Assembly (NCBI GenBank): GCA_009746045.1
Contig: RPFO01001928.1
Coordinates: 1-64,000 of the forward strand
Source of the DNA: Mesostigma viride
Taxonomy: Eukaryota > Streptophyta > Mesostigmatophyceae > Mesostigmatales > Mesostigmataceae
Direction of reading: 5' to 3'
Length of the DNA stretch: 64,000 bases
Shown here in pieces: positions 9,177 through 18,361 of the stretch; the first letter of the stretch is position 1; each line of letters opens with the position of its first letter. The position numbers and the translations under genes were made by a program. The notes under the pieces are model-generated. The model saw only the letters and a program-made list of their open reading frames with translations, was not told the origin of the DNA and did no database searches.

Positions 9177-10076
9177 GTGGAACCGGATGCCCAGCGAGAA
9201 GTTAGACGTCGCGCATGTACGAACGAGGTGTCGGCGGGCAGCGTCTCCGCGGATTCCCAGAGTCCGCGCCGAGAAGCTCGAACTTACTCCGAGCGGGTGG
9301 CCCGCGTGGAGACGTCCCGCGCCCATATACCAGAGAGGCGTGGCCCGATACCAGCGGTGGGCTTTATATCTCCCGCGCAGGGGTCTTTGATCGTACAGGC
9401 GGTGGCTCGACCGGCGCCATGGACGGTGGGCGCTTACGTCAGCGCGTTTCCCGGCCCACAACGAGTACGCCCCTTACGCGAGTTTCGGGGTGTTCCCGTC
9501 TACATTGAACTCCCACCACCGCCGTTCGTGGCCGTCGACAGCGCGGACTATCATCGACCGCAACCGCTGCACTTTGAGGCAGGAACTCATGCGTATGTGG
9601 AGCGAGGCTCCATGCGCGAGCTAGTCTGCTTCGACTTGCACCCAGGGAGGGCGGCCCCGCGACCCCAGGACTGCCTAGAATCGACGCCAGAGGGTTCTGG
9701 TACGCGTTACGGCCCCAAGCGGGAGCTGCCAAAATACATGGTAGATGGTAAACCTCGAAAGGTTGACTGTCCCAAGTATGCTCCGTGCGAGGGAGAGGCA
9801 TTCCTCGACTGGGTTGTGCCCAACTTTGTGAGGGCTCCGGGCTTTCGCTTCAACGCTCTCCAGGTGCGCGTCGTAGTGTTGACCATGGCGGGAGGTTTCT
9901 TTGCGGAGCATGGATGTGGGGTTATTGATTGGAACGCGGGCACAATCATGTTCACACCCGCAATACCTGGCCGCATTCATGTCGTACTGGCCCACCGGGA
10001 CGTGGGTAGACCTCGCTCAAACGCGCACCAACGTGAACGAATACCAGCTCGCATACAATGCGGATCACCTCGCTAA
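9177..10076 (+). CDS. Unassigned ORF between pol and 3' LTR
   Basis: About 300 codons in the position where some gypsy elements carry an env-like gene. No signal peptide, transmembrane segment or known domain is evident, so an envelope is not supported. The frame may not be the whole protein: from about 9960 the +1 frame (9901-10188) reads a more protein-like sequence (MSYWPTGTWVDL, then EIGEQGRQVLHEY), which suggests either a frameshift near 9980 or a second overlapping ORF. Between pol and this ORF (8830-9176) phrases such as GGCGAACGGGCGG recur. Function unknown. Confidence 0.5.
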   Translation: MEPDAQREVRRRACTNEVSAGSVSADSQSPRREARTYSERVARVETSRAHIPERRGPIPAVGFISPAQGSLIVQAVARPAPWTVGAYVSAFPGPQRVRPLREFRGVPVYIELPPPPFVAVDSADYHRPQPLHFEAGTHAYVERGSMRELVCFDLHPGRAAPRPQDCLESTPEGSGTRYGPKRELPKYMVDGKPRKVDCPKYAPCEGEAFLDWVVPNFVRAPGFRFNALQVRVVVLTMAGGFFAEHGCGVIDWNAGTIMFTPAIPGRIHVVLAHRDVGRPRSNAHQRERIPARIQCGSPR

Positions 10077-10510
10077 CCCCGGGAAGATCCTCGAGGAAAT
10101 TGGTGAGCAGGGTCGCCAGGTACTCCACGAGTATCGTCAACGGAAGGCGCGGTCGGGAGGGGTGGGCCCCAGCATTGGAGGAATGTGAGGGTCGCGACCT
10201 CCTCATGGATGGATTGCAACGGGATTGGCGACAGCATACCATCGGCTATCAAGGAATTGTCTTTGTGTGGCAACGCCGGGGAGAATTGGCTTTACTAACC
10301 CGCTGGCGAACAGGGGTTGGGACATAGTATCCCCATGGCCGATTTTGTACTATTGTTCTCTATAGCTGACTGCCCAGCCTGGGCAATTGTCGCTTTTGTG
10401 TGTTGCTTGTTTTGCTTGCAAGAGCTTCTTTTTTTTTTGTTTGTTTGTTTGTTTGTGTAATTGTCTTGTTGCGTGCGCCCCAAGCCTGGACGATATAGCT
10501 ATCGTCCCCT

Positions 10511-10524
10511 GGGGAAGGGAGGAG
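10511..10524 (+). other. Polypurine tract
   Basis: GGGGAAGGGAGGAG directly abuts the 3' LTR. It is all purine and in the canonical place for plus-strand priming. Confidence 0.88.
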
Positions 10525-11161
10525 TGTTACGGCCCAGACCTTTGTATGGGCGTAACAATGCCTTCAATAAATAAGTCGAAAGTCATTTGTTATTCGTTTG
10601 GGACTTTCGATAGCTCGCTTTCATAGTCCGCCGGACTTTAGGACTCAATTCGGGACTTTGTGTGTTTATTTGGTACTTTGTGTGTTCCGGACCAGTTATT
10701 TTAGGCCTAGCCAGAAGTAGGGGATCTTCTAGGGGCCGGACCGGCCCTAGACGTCATACAAAACCTATTGGGGCTTGACGGCAGTATCTGGAAGATCGGC
10801 GCGCATGTCGGCGCGCCTGCACACCAACTTGCCAGCTTGGTAGCGCAGCTAGGTGAAATTGGTCTGTGGACGATGGACTCTCTCTCTTTGGTTTGATGAT
10901 TAATGAAACGAGTGTTGACGACTCTCTCAGACCAAGGGGCACTAATCCGGATGTCATTTGCCTCATGACATGCCGTGTTATATAGCTAGATTAATTAATC
11001 ATGCTATAAGGCCTAGCTGAGGATAAACCGCTGCTCAGTTAGTCAATTTACTGCGATCTTTGCTTGCTATCGCGGTACGCGGATGCGCGGCTATGCCGGC
11101 TTATTAAATTGCGCCTTATACTAGATTAGATCTTTCGCACCGTCCGGCTCGGGACGTAACA
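10525..11161 (+). repeat. 3' LTR (637 bp)
   Basis: TGTTAC...GTAACA, matching the 5' LTR without the 195-bp insertion. It is followed immediately by the right TTCAC duplication (11162-11166). Confidence 0.96.
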
Positions 11162-11166
11162 TTCAC

Positions 11167-12024
11167 CTTTCCTTCCCATTTTGCAATGTGCCAAGTAGTT
11201 TTGAGGCATGGTGTCATGGGGTATACATATGGACATGCACTGCACATCACAGCTTTGTGGCATACTGGCAATGCCTACCTTACATGATGGATTCTGCTAG
11301 CAATGGTCACCACTCAGTCAGGCATTACATGCACCAAGTTTTTGCACACTGTTTGTACTAGTCATTCTTGAGTTGCAGGTGCAAAGATTTAAATGATGTG
11401 CCCCAGCTTGGAGAATGTTTTGGTGGTTAATGTTGTTAAAATTGTGAGTAAAAAAGCAAAAAATGGTGACAATTGCTGGCAAATGTCACCATTTCGGGCT
11501 CTGCATGATCTGAATTTTTGCTCATGACTTGTTGAGACCACGCGTCAGGTGCTGGCATGATGGCAATAAGTTTTGGTGGCATTCTGACATTATTTGGGTT
11601 AAATATTGATTTCAAATGGCCATGAATGACAAATGCTAGCAAAATTTTGCTAGTATTTGTCACCAACTAGGGCTCTGGACAAATGGCGTAGAACTTTGTA
11701 CAAGGTCAGAACAACTATTATTCATCACCACTGCAAAGCTACAGCATAATCTGAGATCAACTATTGTTTTTATGCAAGTGCAAGTGGTTTAGGTGGCCAG
11801 TTTTGGCCTTGGAGTTAACTTAAGCAGGGAGTACAATGTAAACTTAACATTTTGACTCAACTACTCCACCACTAGCCAGACACATCCCAGGGAGTGGTGG
11901 GATCGAATCCTAGGTCAATCTGACAATAAACTTGCCATGGGCCATAATTTATGTAGAAAAAAGGCCATTTCAAGGTGTTGTGCTGGACCGCCGTGCTGCT
12001 GAACCACACCATGCACCACCACCA
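11167..12024. other. AT-rich intergenic DNA with two hairpins
   Basis: No gene. Two related palindromic stretches are present. At about 11461-11494, an 11-bp perfect stem (AAATGGTGACA/TGTCACCATTT) has a 12-nt loop. At 11628-11661, a 34-bp near-perfect palindrome centres on GCAAAATTTTGC. Each is followed within a few bases by GGGCTCTG, so they may be two diverged copies of one unit. Confidence 0.5.
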
Positions 12025-12560
12025 CCTCCGCCATCGCCGCACAGCTCAAGCAACAGACGCTCGACCTCCGTGAGGAGGCCGAGCTCGACAAGCGCAGCCT
12101 TAGCTTCATTGATCATCAAGAACTTCGACTTGGTGGAAGGTGAGAACTCAGAGAATTAGCTTGCACAGGCGTTTGCGGTCAAAATCCTTGCCCCCATGGG
12201 CCTCATTGGTGACCTCAAGCTGGAGGGATTCCGCCTTTCCCGCTCGCCGGGTAAGGCGGGACCGCCTCCGCTGCTGCTCATCTTTCATCGTGGCGGACAA
12301 GCTTCTGTTCCTCAAGTGTCCCAAGCGGCTTGAGAGGCTCCTCTACACTCTGGGCGAGGACTTGACCATGGCGCAGCAACAACGGCGACGGGAGCTATGG
12401 CCGACCTACATACCTCCAGCTCCGGCAGCCCAGCGGCGGGGAAGAAGCCGGTATACTGAAAGGGGGTGGTCATTTACGTCGACCACAAGCCCCAGGGCAG
12501 GCGATCCTCGCTGCCCCAGCTGGCGCACCCTCAGCAACCCCATGCAGCCTAGGGGACCAT
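12025..12560 (+). pseudogene. Degenerate LINE ORF1 fragment
   Basis: Nucleotide and frame-shifted protein similarity to the C-terminal half of the ORF1 proteins at 31.7 and 33.9 kb: the QTLDLREEAEL coiled-coil end, the ahRLPR...GKAGPPPLL strand, LTxAQQQRRRELWPTY, and the GHKPWQ-like tail. Several frameshifts and stops (for example GAGAATTAG near 12150) make it non-functional. Confidence 0.75.
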
Positions 12561-12639
12561 AGCAGTAGTGTAGAATAGTAAGGCCTAGCAGACGTGGCCA
12601 TGTACATGTATGCTTATGATGGGCTCCACACCTGCTGAT

Positions 12640-13615
12640 GCCCTAGCTTCCCCGCCGCTGTCTGCCAGAGCTGGAGGTAGGTCGGCGATAGCTCCCATAG
12701 CCGTTGTTGCTGCGTCAGGGTCAAGTCGTCGTACAGCGTGTCGGGAGTCCACACGAGCCGCTTGCGACGCCTGAGGAACAGAAGCTTGTCCGCGCCATAT
12801 GTACTCAAAGGTGAGCACAGCGGGGGCGGTCCCGCCTTACCCCGCAAGCGGGGAAGGCGGAGGACCTCCAGGCTCCAGGCGGATTTCTCCGATGAGGGCC
12901 ATGGCCCATGGGGGAAAGGATTTTGTCCTCAAACGCCTGTGCAAGCTTCTTGGAGTTCTCACCTTCCAGCAGGTCAAAGTACGTGCTTGACGATGACGCT
13001 GTGGCTGCGCTTGTCGAGCTCGGCCTCCTCGGCGGAGGTCAAGCGTCTGCTGCTTGAGCTGGGCGGCGATGGCGGAGTTGGTGGTGGTGGTGTGGCTCAT
13101 CAGCATGCAGCTGCCTAGGTCTGGGTGGGAGGTGCATCGCCAGCTGGGCCAGCAGGGTTCACCGCCTAGCTGGGCGGCCGGTGAGGCCTGCGGTGTTCTG
13201 CGGGCACTCGACTGTGGCGATGGCGTCGTCCTGGAGGCACTTGTCGAATCATGTCGAGGAGCTGGGCGGAGAGTGGCGTCGGTGGCGGTTGTGGTGGCGG
13301 TGGAGGCGAGGAGCTTGGAGGCGGCCGGCGGTGGTGGTCACTGGTGGAGAGGAGGGTAAGCTCGGCAGCCAACGTGCCGCATCTGCAGCGAGGGGCCGCC
13401 CGGGTCATGTGCTGCTCTAAGGCTTCCTTGGAGGGTGCAAACGATGGTGCCGGTCGGGACGGTGGCAGGTGGCCGGGGGGCCCAGATTTCGGCTTCGAAG
13501 CTAGCGCCCGAGGAGGGAGCAGAGGGCGAGGCGGTGGCCGCTGGGGGCGAGTCATGCGTTTCAGTTCGTCGAGAGTGTAGCACAGCGGGGTGCCATTTGG
13601 CCGGCATAATAATAT
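12640..13615 (-). pseudogene. Degenerate LINE ORF1 copy, inverted relative to its neighbour
   Basis: Read on the minus strand it gives the same ORF1 blocks, from the LELWPTYLQL region (about 12650-12710) back to an N-terminal YTLDELKRMTRP segment near 13570. Frames change several times. With the plus-strand copy at 12025-12560 it forms a tail-to-tail inverted pair with a spacer of under 100 bp. Confidence 0.7.
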
Positions 13616-13715
13616 CAAGGAGACATTGACCAGCGCAGGCCAGAAATCGGGAGAATCCGGACTATGGTAGCTCGAGCCTGCCGTTATCTTGTCCGCGTTT
13701 TCGACGGCAATACTT
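13612..13715 (+). repeat. Dispersed 210-bp repeat, partial copy
   Basis: It starts ATATCAAGGAGACA and matches 28444-28653 and 58035-58243 for about 100 bp before diverging at GTCCGCGTTTTCGACGG. See the 58-kb copy. Confidence 0.7.
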
Positions 13716-13750
13716 GTAGTGCTTCCATGGATTTCTTATTATAGTGGTAC

Positions 13751-14940
13751 ATGGGTTGTGGCAAGGTTGTGTCCTGTCCCCATACCTGTTCATTATTGTC
13801 GTGGATCACGTCATGCGCCGGGCACGTGCGCGCTTTACTGCTCTTAAGGGGTTCGAGCCAGGCTTGGACATCCTTAACGTGAAAGAGCACGGCGGGGTTA
13901 GACCTGGTTACCGCCTTGCCGACCTGATTTATGCAGATGATACCACCCTCATCGAGAGCCCCGAGCACATTCAGACCTGGCTGGACTGCCTGGGCCTGGA
14001 GGCGCGGGCGGTGGGGCTGGAGATTAGTGTCAAAACTGAGGCGATGGTGATAGGAGCATCCAGTAAACCACCGCTGCCGCGCCTGCTCGACGGGACGGAG
14101 GTCCCGTTCCGCGACCGCTTCAAGCTGTTGGGGAGCTGGCTTCCTGACACCGCCGACGATGTGGACACCCGCATCGGCCTTGCATGGGCCAAGCTCCGTT
14201 CGCTCACACCCTAGGTACTGGCGCTCGAAGGGCCTTAACGGGCACCGCAAGCGCATGCTCTTCAAGGTCCTCGTCCTCACGGTGCTCACGTATGGCGCCG
14301 AGGCGTGGACCCTACCACCCAAACTGGCAGCTCGGCTCGACGGCACAGTTTACAGGATGCTCCGGCAGGTCCTTAATGTAGGTTTTTCCGAGCGTCCGTC
14401 ATCAGAGTCTTTGTACCATGGCATGCCCCGTGTTTCGGACGAGATTAGGCAGCGTAGGATAGCATTTGTAGGACACCTTGCACGCACCAGCCAGGTCGAC
14501 ACCACCCTCGGTCTGGCCGGCCCCCAGCGGCTTGGACAGCCAGGGCGGCACATTCTGACCTGGCCTGGCCCCAAGGACATTCCCAAAAGGGTAGGGAAAC
14601 CTGTCACAAACTACGTTCAGATGTTGCTGGACGACCTAGTGGTCCCAGCCCAGTTTGAGCACCGCATCCACTCTCTCTCCCGTCTTTGGACTGCCATGCA
14701 GGACAAGACGCGGTGGAAGAAGATTGTCAAGGCGCACACGCCCGACCCTGTGGGCAAGCCACCTCCCCCCAAGCGGAGGAGGCGTTTTGATGATGAGTAG
14801 TGCAGTTAGGATTTTCTAGATAGAGTTAGGATAGTTCGATCACGCGGCTTCCTCCACCCCATCCATCATGAAATATGTGCTACATGACCTCCCCACGGAG
14901 GCATGTTATAATTTAATTTAATTTTTTTTAATGGGTTGTG
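13751..14940 (+). mobile_element. 5'-truncated LINE with 10-bp TSD
   Basis: Insertion 13761-14930 is flanked by the direct repeat ATGGGTTGTG (13751-13760, 14931-14940). It contains the last third of a LINE ORF2, a roughly 90-bp 3' UTR, the stem-loop CCTCC-CCAC-GGAGG at 14888-14901, and an AT-rich tail (TTATAATTTAATTTAATTT...). 5' truncation in the RT domain is usual for target-primed reverse transcription. Confidence 0.92.
13761..14800 (+). pseudogene. LINE ORF2 C-terminal part (reverse transcriptase), frameshifted
   Basis: It begins within RT motif QGCVLSPYLF and continues to the YADD catalytic motif (LIYADDTTL, about 13926-13953). It then shifts frame near 14205-14220 and runs through LTYGAEAWTL, RRIAFVGHLARTSQVDT and a basic C-terminus ending KRRRRFDDE before the TAG at 14798-14800. 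The endonuclease and N-terminal RT motifs are missing. The region 13765-14180 is nearly identical to 63565-64000, so both belong to one family. Confidence 0.88.
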
Positions 14941-15404
14941 CTGTATCACCAAGTTCATGGCCTTGCATGCAATTAAGCTTTGTCCACAAGTATTGCTGTT
15001 GAAGTTCTTGCAGGAGGCTCAGAGATATCTGTTGACGCCATGCAAGGACACCAACCTAGCCAGAAAGGTATTGTAATATAGCCATGCTAGGGAAAACTCT
15101 TACCGCATCTGGTTGGCAAGGTGTTGCCTCTCTCTGTCCGCGAACATGCCCTCGCAGCTCAGCTCGAGGAAATGCGGGTTAGGAGCCCTGAACTCTGCGT
15201 CGCCGTACTTCAACGTGGTACGTGATATGCCTTGCCGCATCCTGCTACGCGTTCCTGAATAGGGCACCAAAACACAAGGGCATTGCCACAAATAGTGAAC
15301 ACCGCGTTCATACAATGCAAACCATGAACGCCAGAGAGAAATTCATCCCTAGAAGCAATGATGGCAAACCAGATGTCCAAAGAGAGTAGTATCACCACCA
15401 CTAA
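14941..15404. other. No feature recognised
   Basis: Mixed-composition DNA between a LINE insertion and a group of short minus-strand ORFs. Nothing is supported here. Confidence 0.4.
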
Positions 15405-16180
15405 TTACTCGCGCATGGCCCGCTTCTTGGACCTCGATGACGCAGATGCCTTGTAAATCTTGATTCCCTCATGTGCATGTTCACCCAGGTTGGGGGCTGT
15501 GCCCTTCGCATGGATGAAGTACCACCAAGTGCGAAAAAATGCCAACGCGTTGAGGACCTTATCCAGGGTGGCCGGCTTCCCCTGCAATGAGTGAAACATT
15601 GGTACGACAGCATCCAAATTCAAAGTGGGAAATACAGCGTGTGAATTGCGGCCTGACCGATGCCCCAGATGCAGCAGCAAAGACTTGTAAGGTTGTGCTT
15701 TGAAACATGGGACCGGACACACACAGCTCAGAAACCACAGTGCATTATACATCTGCCACCGTGTCTTTTCGGCTTACCGGGTACTGCTCGACCGCCCCCA
15801 GCCACTGTAGAAAGGTGTTCCGCTTCCTCGCCCTCCGCATACCCCGGTGTCGCGTGATGAAACGCACAGATACGTTTCCATGCTGATTGATATCGCCTCA
15901 ACGTTTGAAGGGTCATGCGGTTCCGCGAGTCAAAGCACTAGAGCCTGCCCCCCGATATCTCGCCGTTTGCTGCTGGCGGGGGAGCCGAGCGGTTCATGGG
16001 GGAGGGCGCGCATGAAACAAACCAGCCCGGCTATGCCCATAGCCCGCTCTGCCTTCTTTCCCGTCGCTGCCACGCTGGCCTCCGGCATCCTCTTCGCTGG
16101 AACTTGACCCTGGCCTATTGTCAGCCTTCACATCATGGGCTGCTCTTGCGCCCGTGCTTAGTTGGCCTGCCACCAACTAC
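15405..16180 (-). other. Group of minus-strand ORFs, possible recombinase-like remnant
   Basis: Three open segments follow each other on the minus strand: 16176-15994 (Ser/Asp/Glu-rich), 15916-15728 (contains TLRRYQSAWKRICAFHHATP) and 15752-15405 (LDKVLNALAFFRTWWYFIHA). The second segment resembles the helical core-binding domain at the N-terminus of tyrosine recombinases, but no catalytic R-H-R-Y block is visible. They may be exons of one gene or pieces of a decayed element. The function is not established. Confidence 0.3.
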
Positions 16181-16740
16181 CCGCCTACAACCACGGCTTC
16201 TCCCCGCACGAAACATATCCTAATGCCGGAGCAGGGCATTCTTCCCGCATCTGTTTCGCGTCCATTTCTGTGACGACCGTCGCTTCAGTCTTGTGTGAAC
16301 GGCGAATTCTCGTCCGCGGTGTCGGTGTCTTGCGCCTCAAATACCTGTCGGTTGGGGGTGGGTAATATGAATGCGTCTCCTAAATTCCTGGATCCAGGAC
16401 ACGCAGCCCAGGACAGGCGCCAGGACACGTGGGGGGGCCGTGGCCCACGCGGCACATCGTCGTCAAGGACACGTGGGGTTTTTCTGGCCCACGCACATGG
16501 TCGTCCCCTCGCACCGCAACGGCAGTCCCCAAGACCGCGACCACCCGCGATGGGGAGGGCCCTCCCGCGGGCGCGGCGCCGGTCCCCGAGCTGGACGCCC
16601 CGTCCCCCGAAAGCCGCGTCACGTCCAAGCCCCGAATGAGCCACGTCCAACGGTTGTGAATATTTTAATTATTTACAATATTTTATAGCAAGTATATATT
16701 TTTATTTATTTTAATGTATTTTTTTCAGTCAGTCACTTTT
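16181..16740. other. GC-rich then AT-rich spacer, no gene
   Basis: A GC-rich stretch (16390-16640) with repeated GGACACG...TGGGG phrases is followed by T-rich DNA. No protein domain was recognised in any frame. Confidence 0.4.
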
Positions 16741-17043
16741 TACCGTAGTGGCTCTTATATGTGTACGCTTAATTATCGTACGAGGGCTTTTAGCGATTTT
16801 TGTTACGCGTACGGGGGTTTTGGGATTTTTTCTTAGTGTACGTAGGTATATCGTAAGGGTATATCGTAGGTATATTTGGGAGGCAGTACCCTAGGGACAA
16901 CATATGGAGGCCCCTCATGCGCATATAGTAGCATCTGAGGGTGATATCTTGGGATGTACGAGGCCGGTAGGAGGTTTTTTTTCGGCCTGTACGGGGTCGA
17001 TTCGTACATAATTAGGCGTACTGATATAAGAGCCACTACGGTA
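16741..17043. mobile_element. MITE-like element with terminal inverted repeats
   Basis: Perfect 20-bp terminal inverted repeats (TACCGTAGTGGC... at 16741-16760; complement at 17024-17043). The match continues imperfectly inward (GTACGCTTAATTATCGTACG against GTACGCCTAATTATGTACG). The 303-bp body has no ORF. Flanks share CAGTCAGT-type sequence but no clean target duplication could be fixed. Confidence 0.65.
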
Positions 17044-17694
17044 GTCAGTCAGTTCGGTTATCCGGACTACTGTCTAGATGGCGTGGGACACAACACAACA
17101 ACAAAAGTCAACAACAGCTGCCGGAAAAGATAGGTAATAAGCGCCTGCTCCAGTACCTAATAGGCCACGTATGAAGGCCATAACGCCAGCATCATCAAGT
17201 CAACGCTTCCGAAATAGACCCACACCCCACCAGGCCCTCCAGCCTTGCGTGACAACATCCCAATATTCGCTGGACCTGATTCGATGAATCCCTTCTAAAA
17301 GTTATACCCGCAAATATCCACTGGCTGAACACCCTGTTCTAAACGGAAGGATCAAACCAGAATAATCTCATATCCTCCCAGATCCTCCACTGACTGAACT
17401 TGGCGCCTGAAGCCCACGTGACAAGAAAGTGTTTTGCAAGATCACTTTCAGTGGCTGATAGATGCCGAGTTTAGTGCTTTTCCAATAGAATCCAGTACTT
17501 CTGTTAATCGCCCGAGTCTTCAAGTTTTGAGCTCCGCTGCTGACAGCGAGGTTGTGGCAGCCTGGCAACCCAATCTGCGAAAGGGGGAGCTGCCTGCATT
17601 CACATGGCGACACTGCTCAAATAGCAGCAGCCAGTTTGTGCACGTGCCACCTGCGCATGTGCGGCGAGGGCGAGGGAATCAACAACTACGGTAC

Positions 17695-17726
<32 letters not shown>

Positions 17727-18361
17727 AACAACGCAACACAACACAAAACAACAACACAACAACCACAACTGGGCCACCTTTTGACCTTTACCAGCGTATG
17801 GTCGCTGACGCGACTGAGGATAGCAATGGGATTAACGACTTCATTGCCAAGCTTCGGTCAAGGAAAACCTCTCGTCGAAAAAATCGCTTTCACCTGGGAT
17901 GTCAGAGAAGAATGTTGCTGTCTAAATTGGAATGTAGCTCGATGAGTGCCATGTTAAGTGCTCTTTGATAACCTGCTTACAGGGTGGGTTTGTGGCTGTA
18001 CTTATTGCGGTGAAACATGTGCCCGCAGTGGCACGCTTACCACGCGCAAGTCATTCGGGGAAAATTTGCAAACAGCCGCTATCAGGTGCTCTCCTTGCTT
18101 TCGTAGGATGGCGGTGCGAACAACATATTTCACTTTATCAACGATGGCCAGGGCATTTCCATCTGCCGAACGCGCGCCACGTTGACGGCGCTTAAAGCCA
18201 TGAAGCGGAGACAGCCTCTTTTCTTCGAAAAGTTGGCACTTCTGGTAAATTTTTGTAGCTTGCATTTCCAAACGTCTGTATCCGCGTTTTCGTGTTCGTA
18301 GGAAATGTTCGTATGCCTCGAGGGGATATCCACGGTGGGATGCGCGAATTTCTGACATGTC
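17044..18361. other. Region upstream of the histidine kinase
   Basis: No confident gene. An ACA/ACAAC microsatellite lies at about 17694-17766. Short ORFs at 17434-17690 and 17958-18195 have no recognisable domain. The kinase promoter and any 5' UTR exon would lie in the right part, but I could not mark a start site. Confidence 0.4.

Larger units (their letters stand above)
253..11166 (+). mobile_element. Complete Ty3/gypsy chromovirus-type LTR retrotransposon
   Basis: The element spans 258-11161 and is bounded by a perfect 5-bp duplication TTCAC (253-257 and 11162-11166). LTRs begin TGTTAC and end GTAACA. In order it has 5' LTR, primer-binding site, an RNase H1-HBD ORF, gag, pol, an unassigned 3' ORF, polypurine tract and 3' LTR. 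gag and pol are uninterrupted. The LTRs are near identical outside one secondary insertion in the 5' copy, with differences clustered just before that insertion point. This implies a recent, possibly still competent copy. Domain order protease-RT-RNase H-integrase-chromodomain is that of Ty3/gypsy chromoviruses. Confidence 0.97.

Noticed and set aside
9177-10076. Envelope gene of an errantivirus-like element
   Set aside because: No signal peptide, transmembrane segment or furin-type site is visible.
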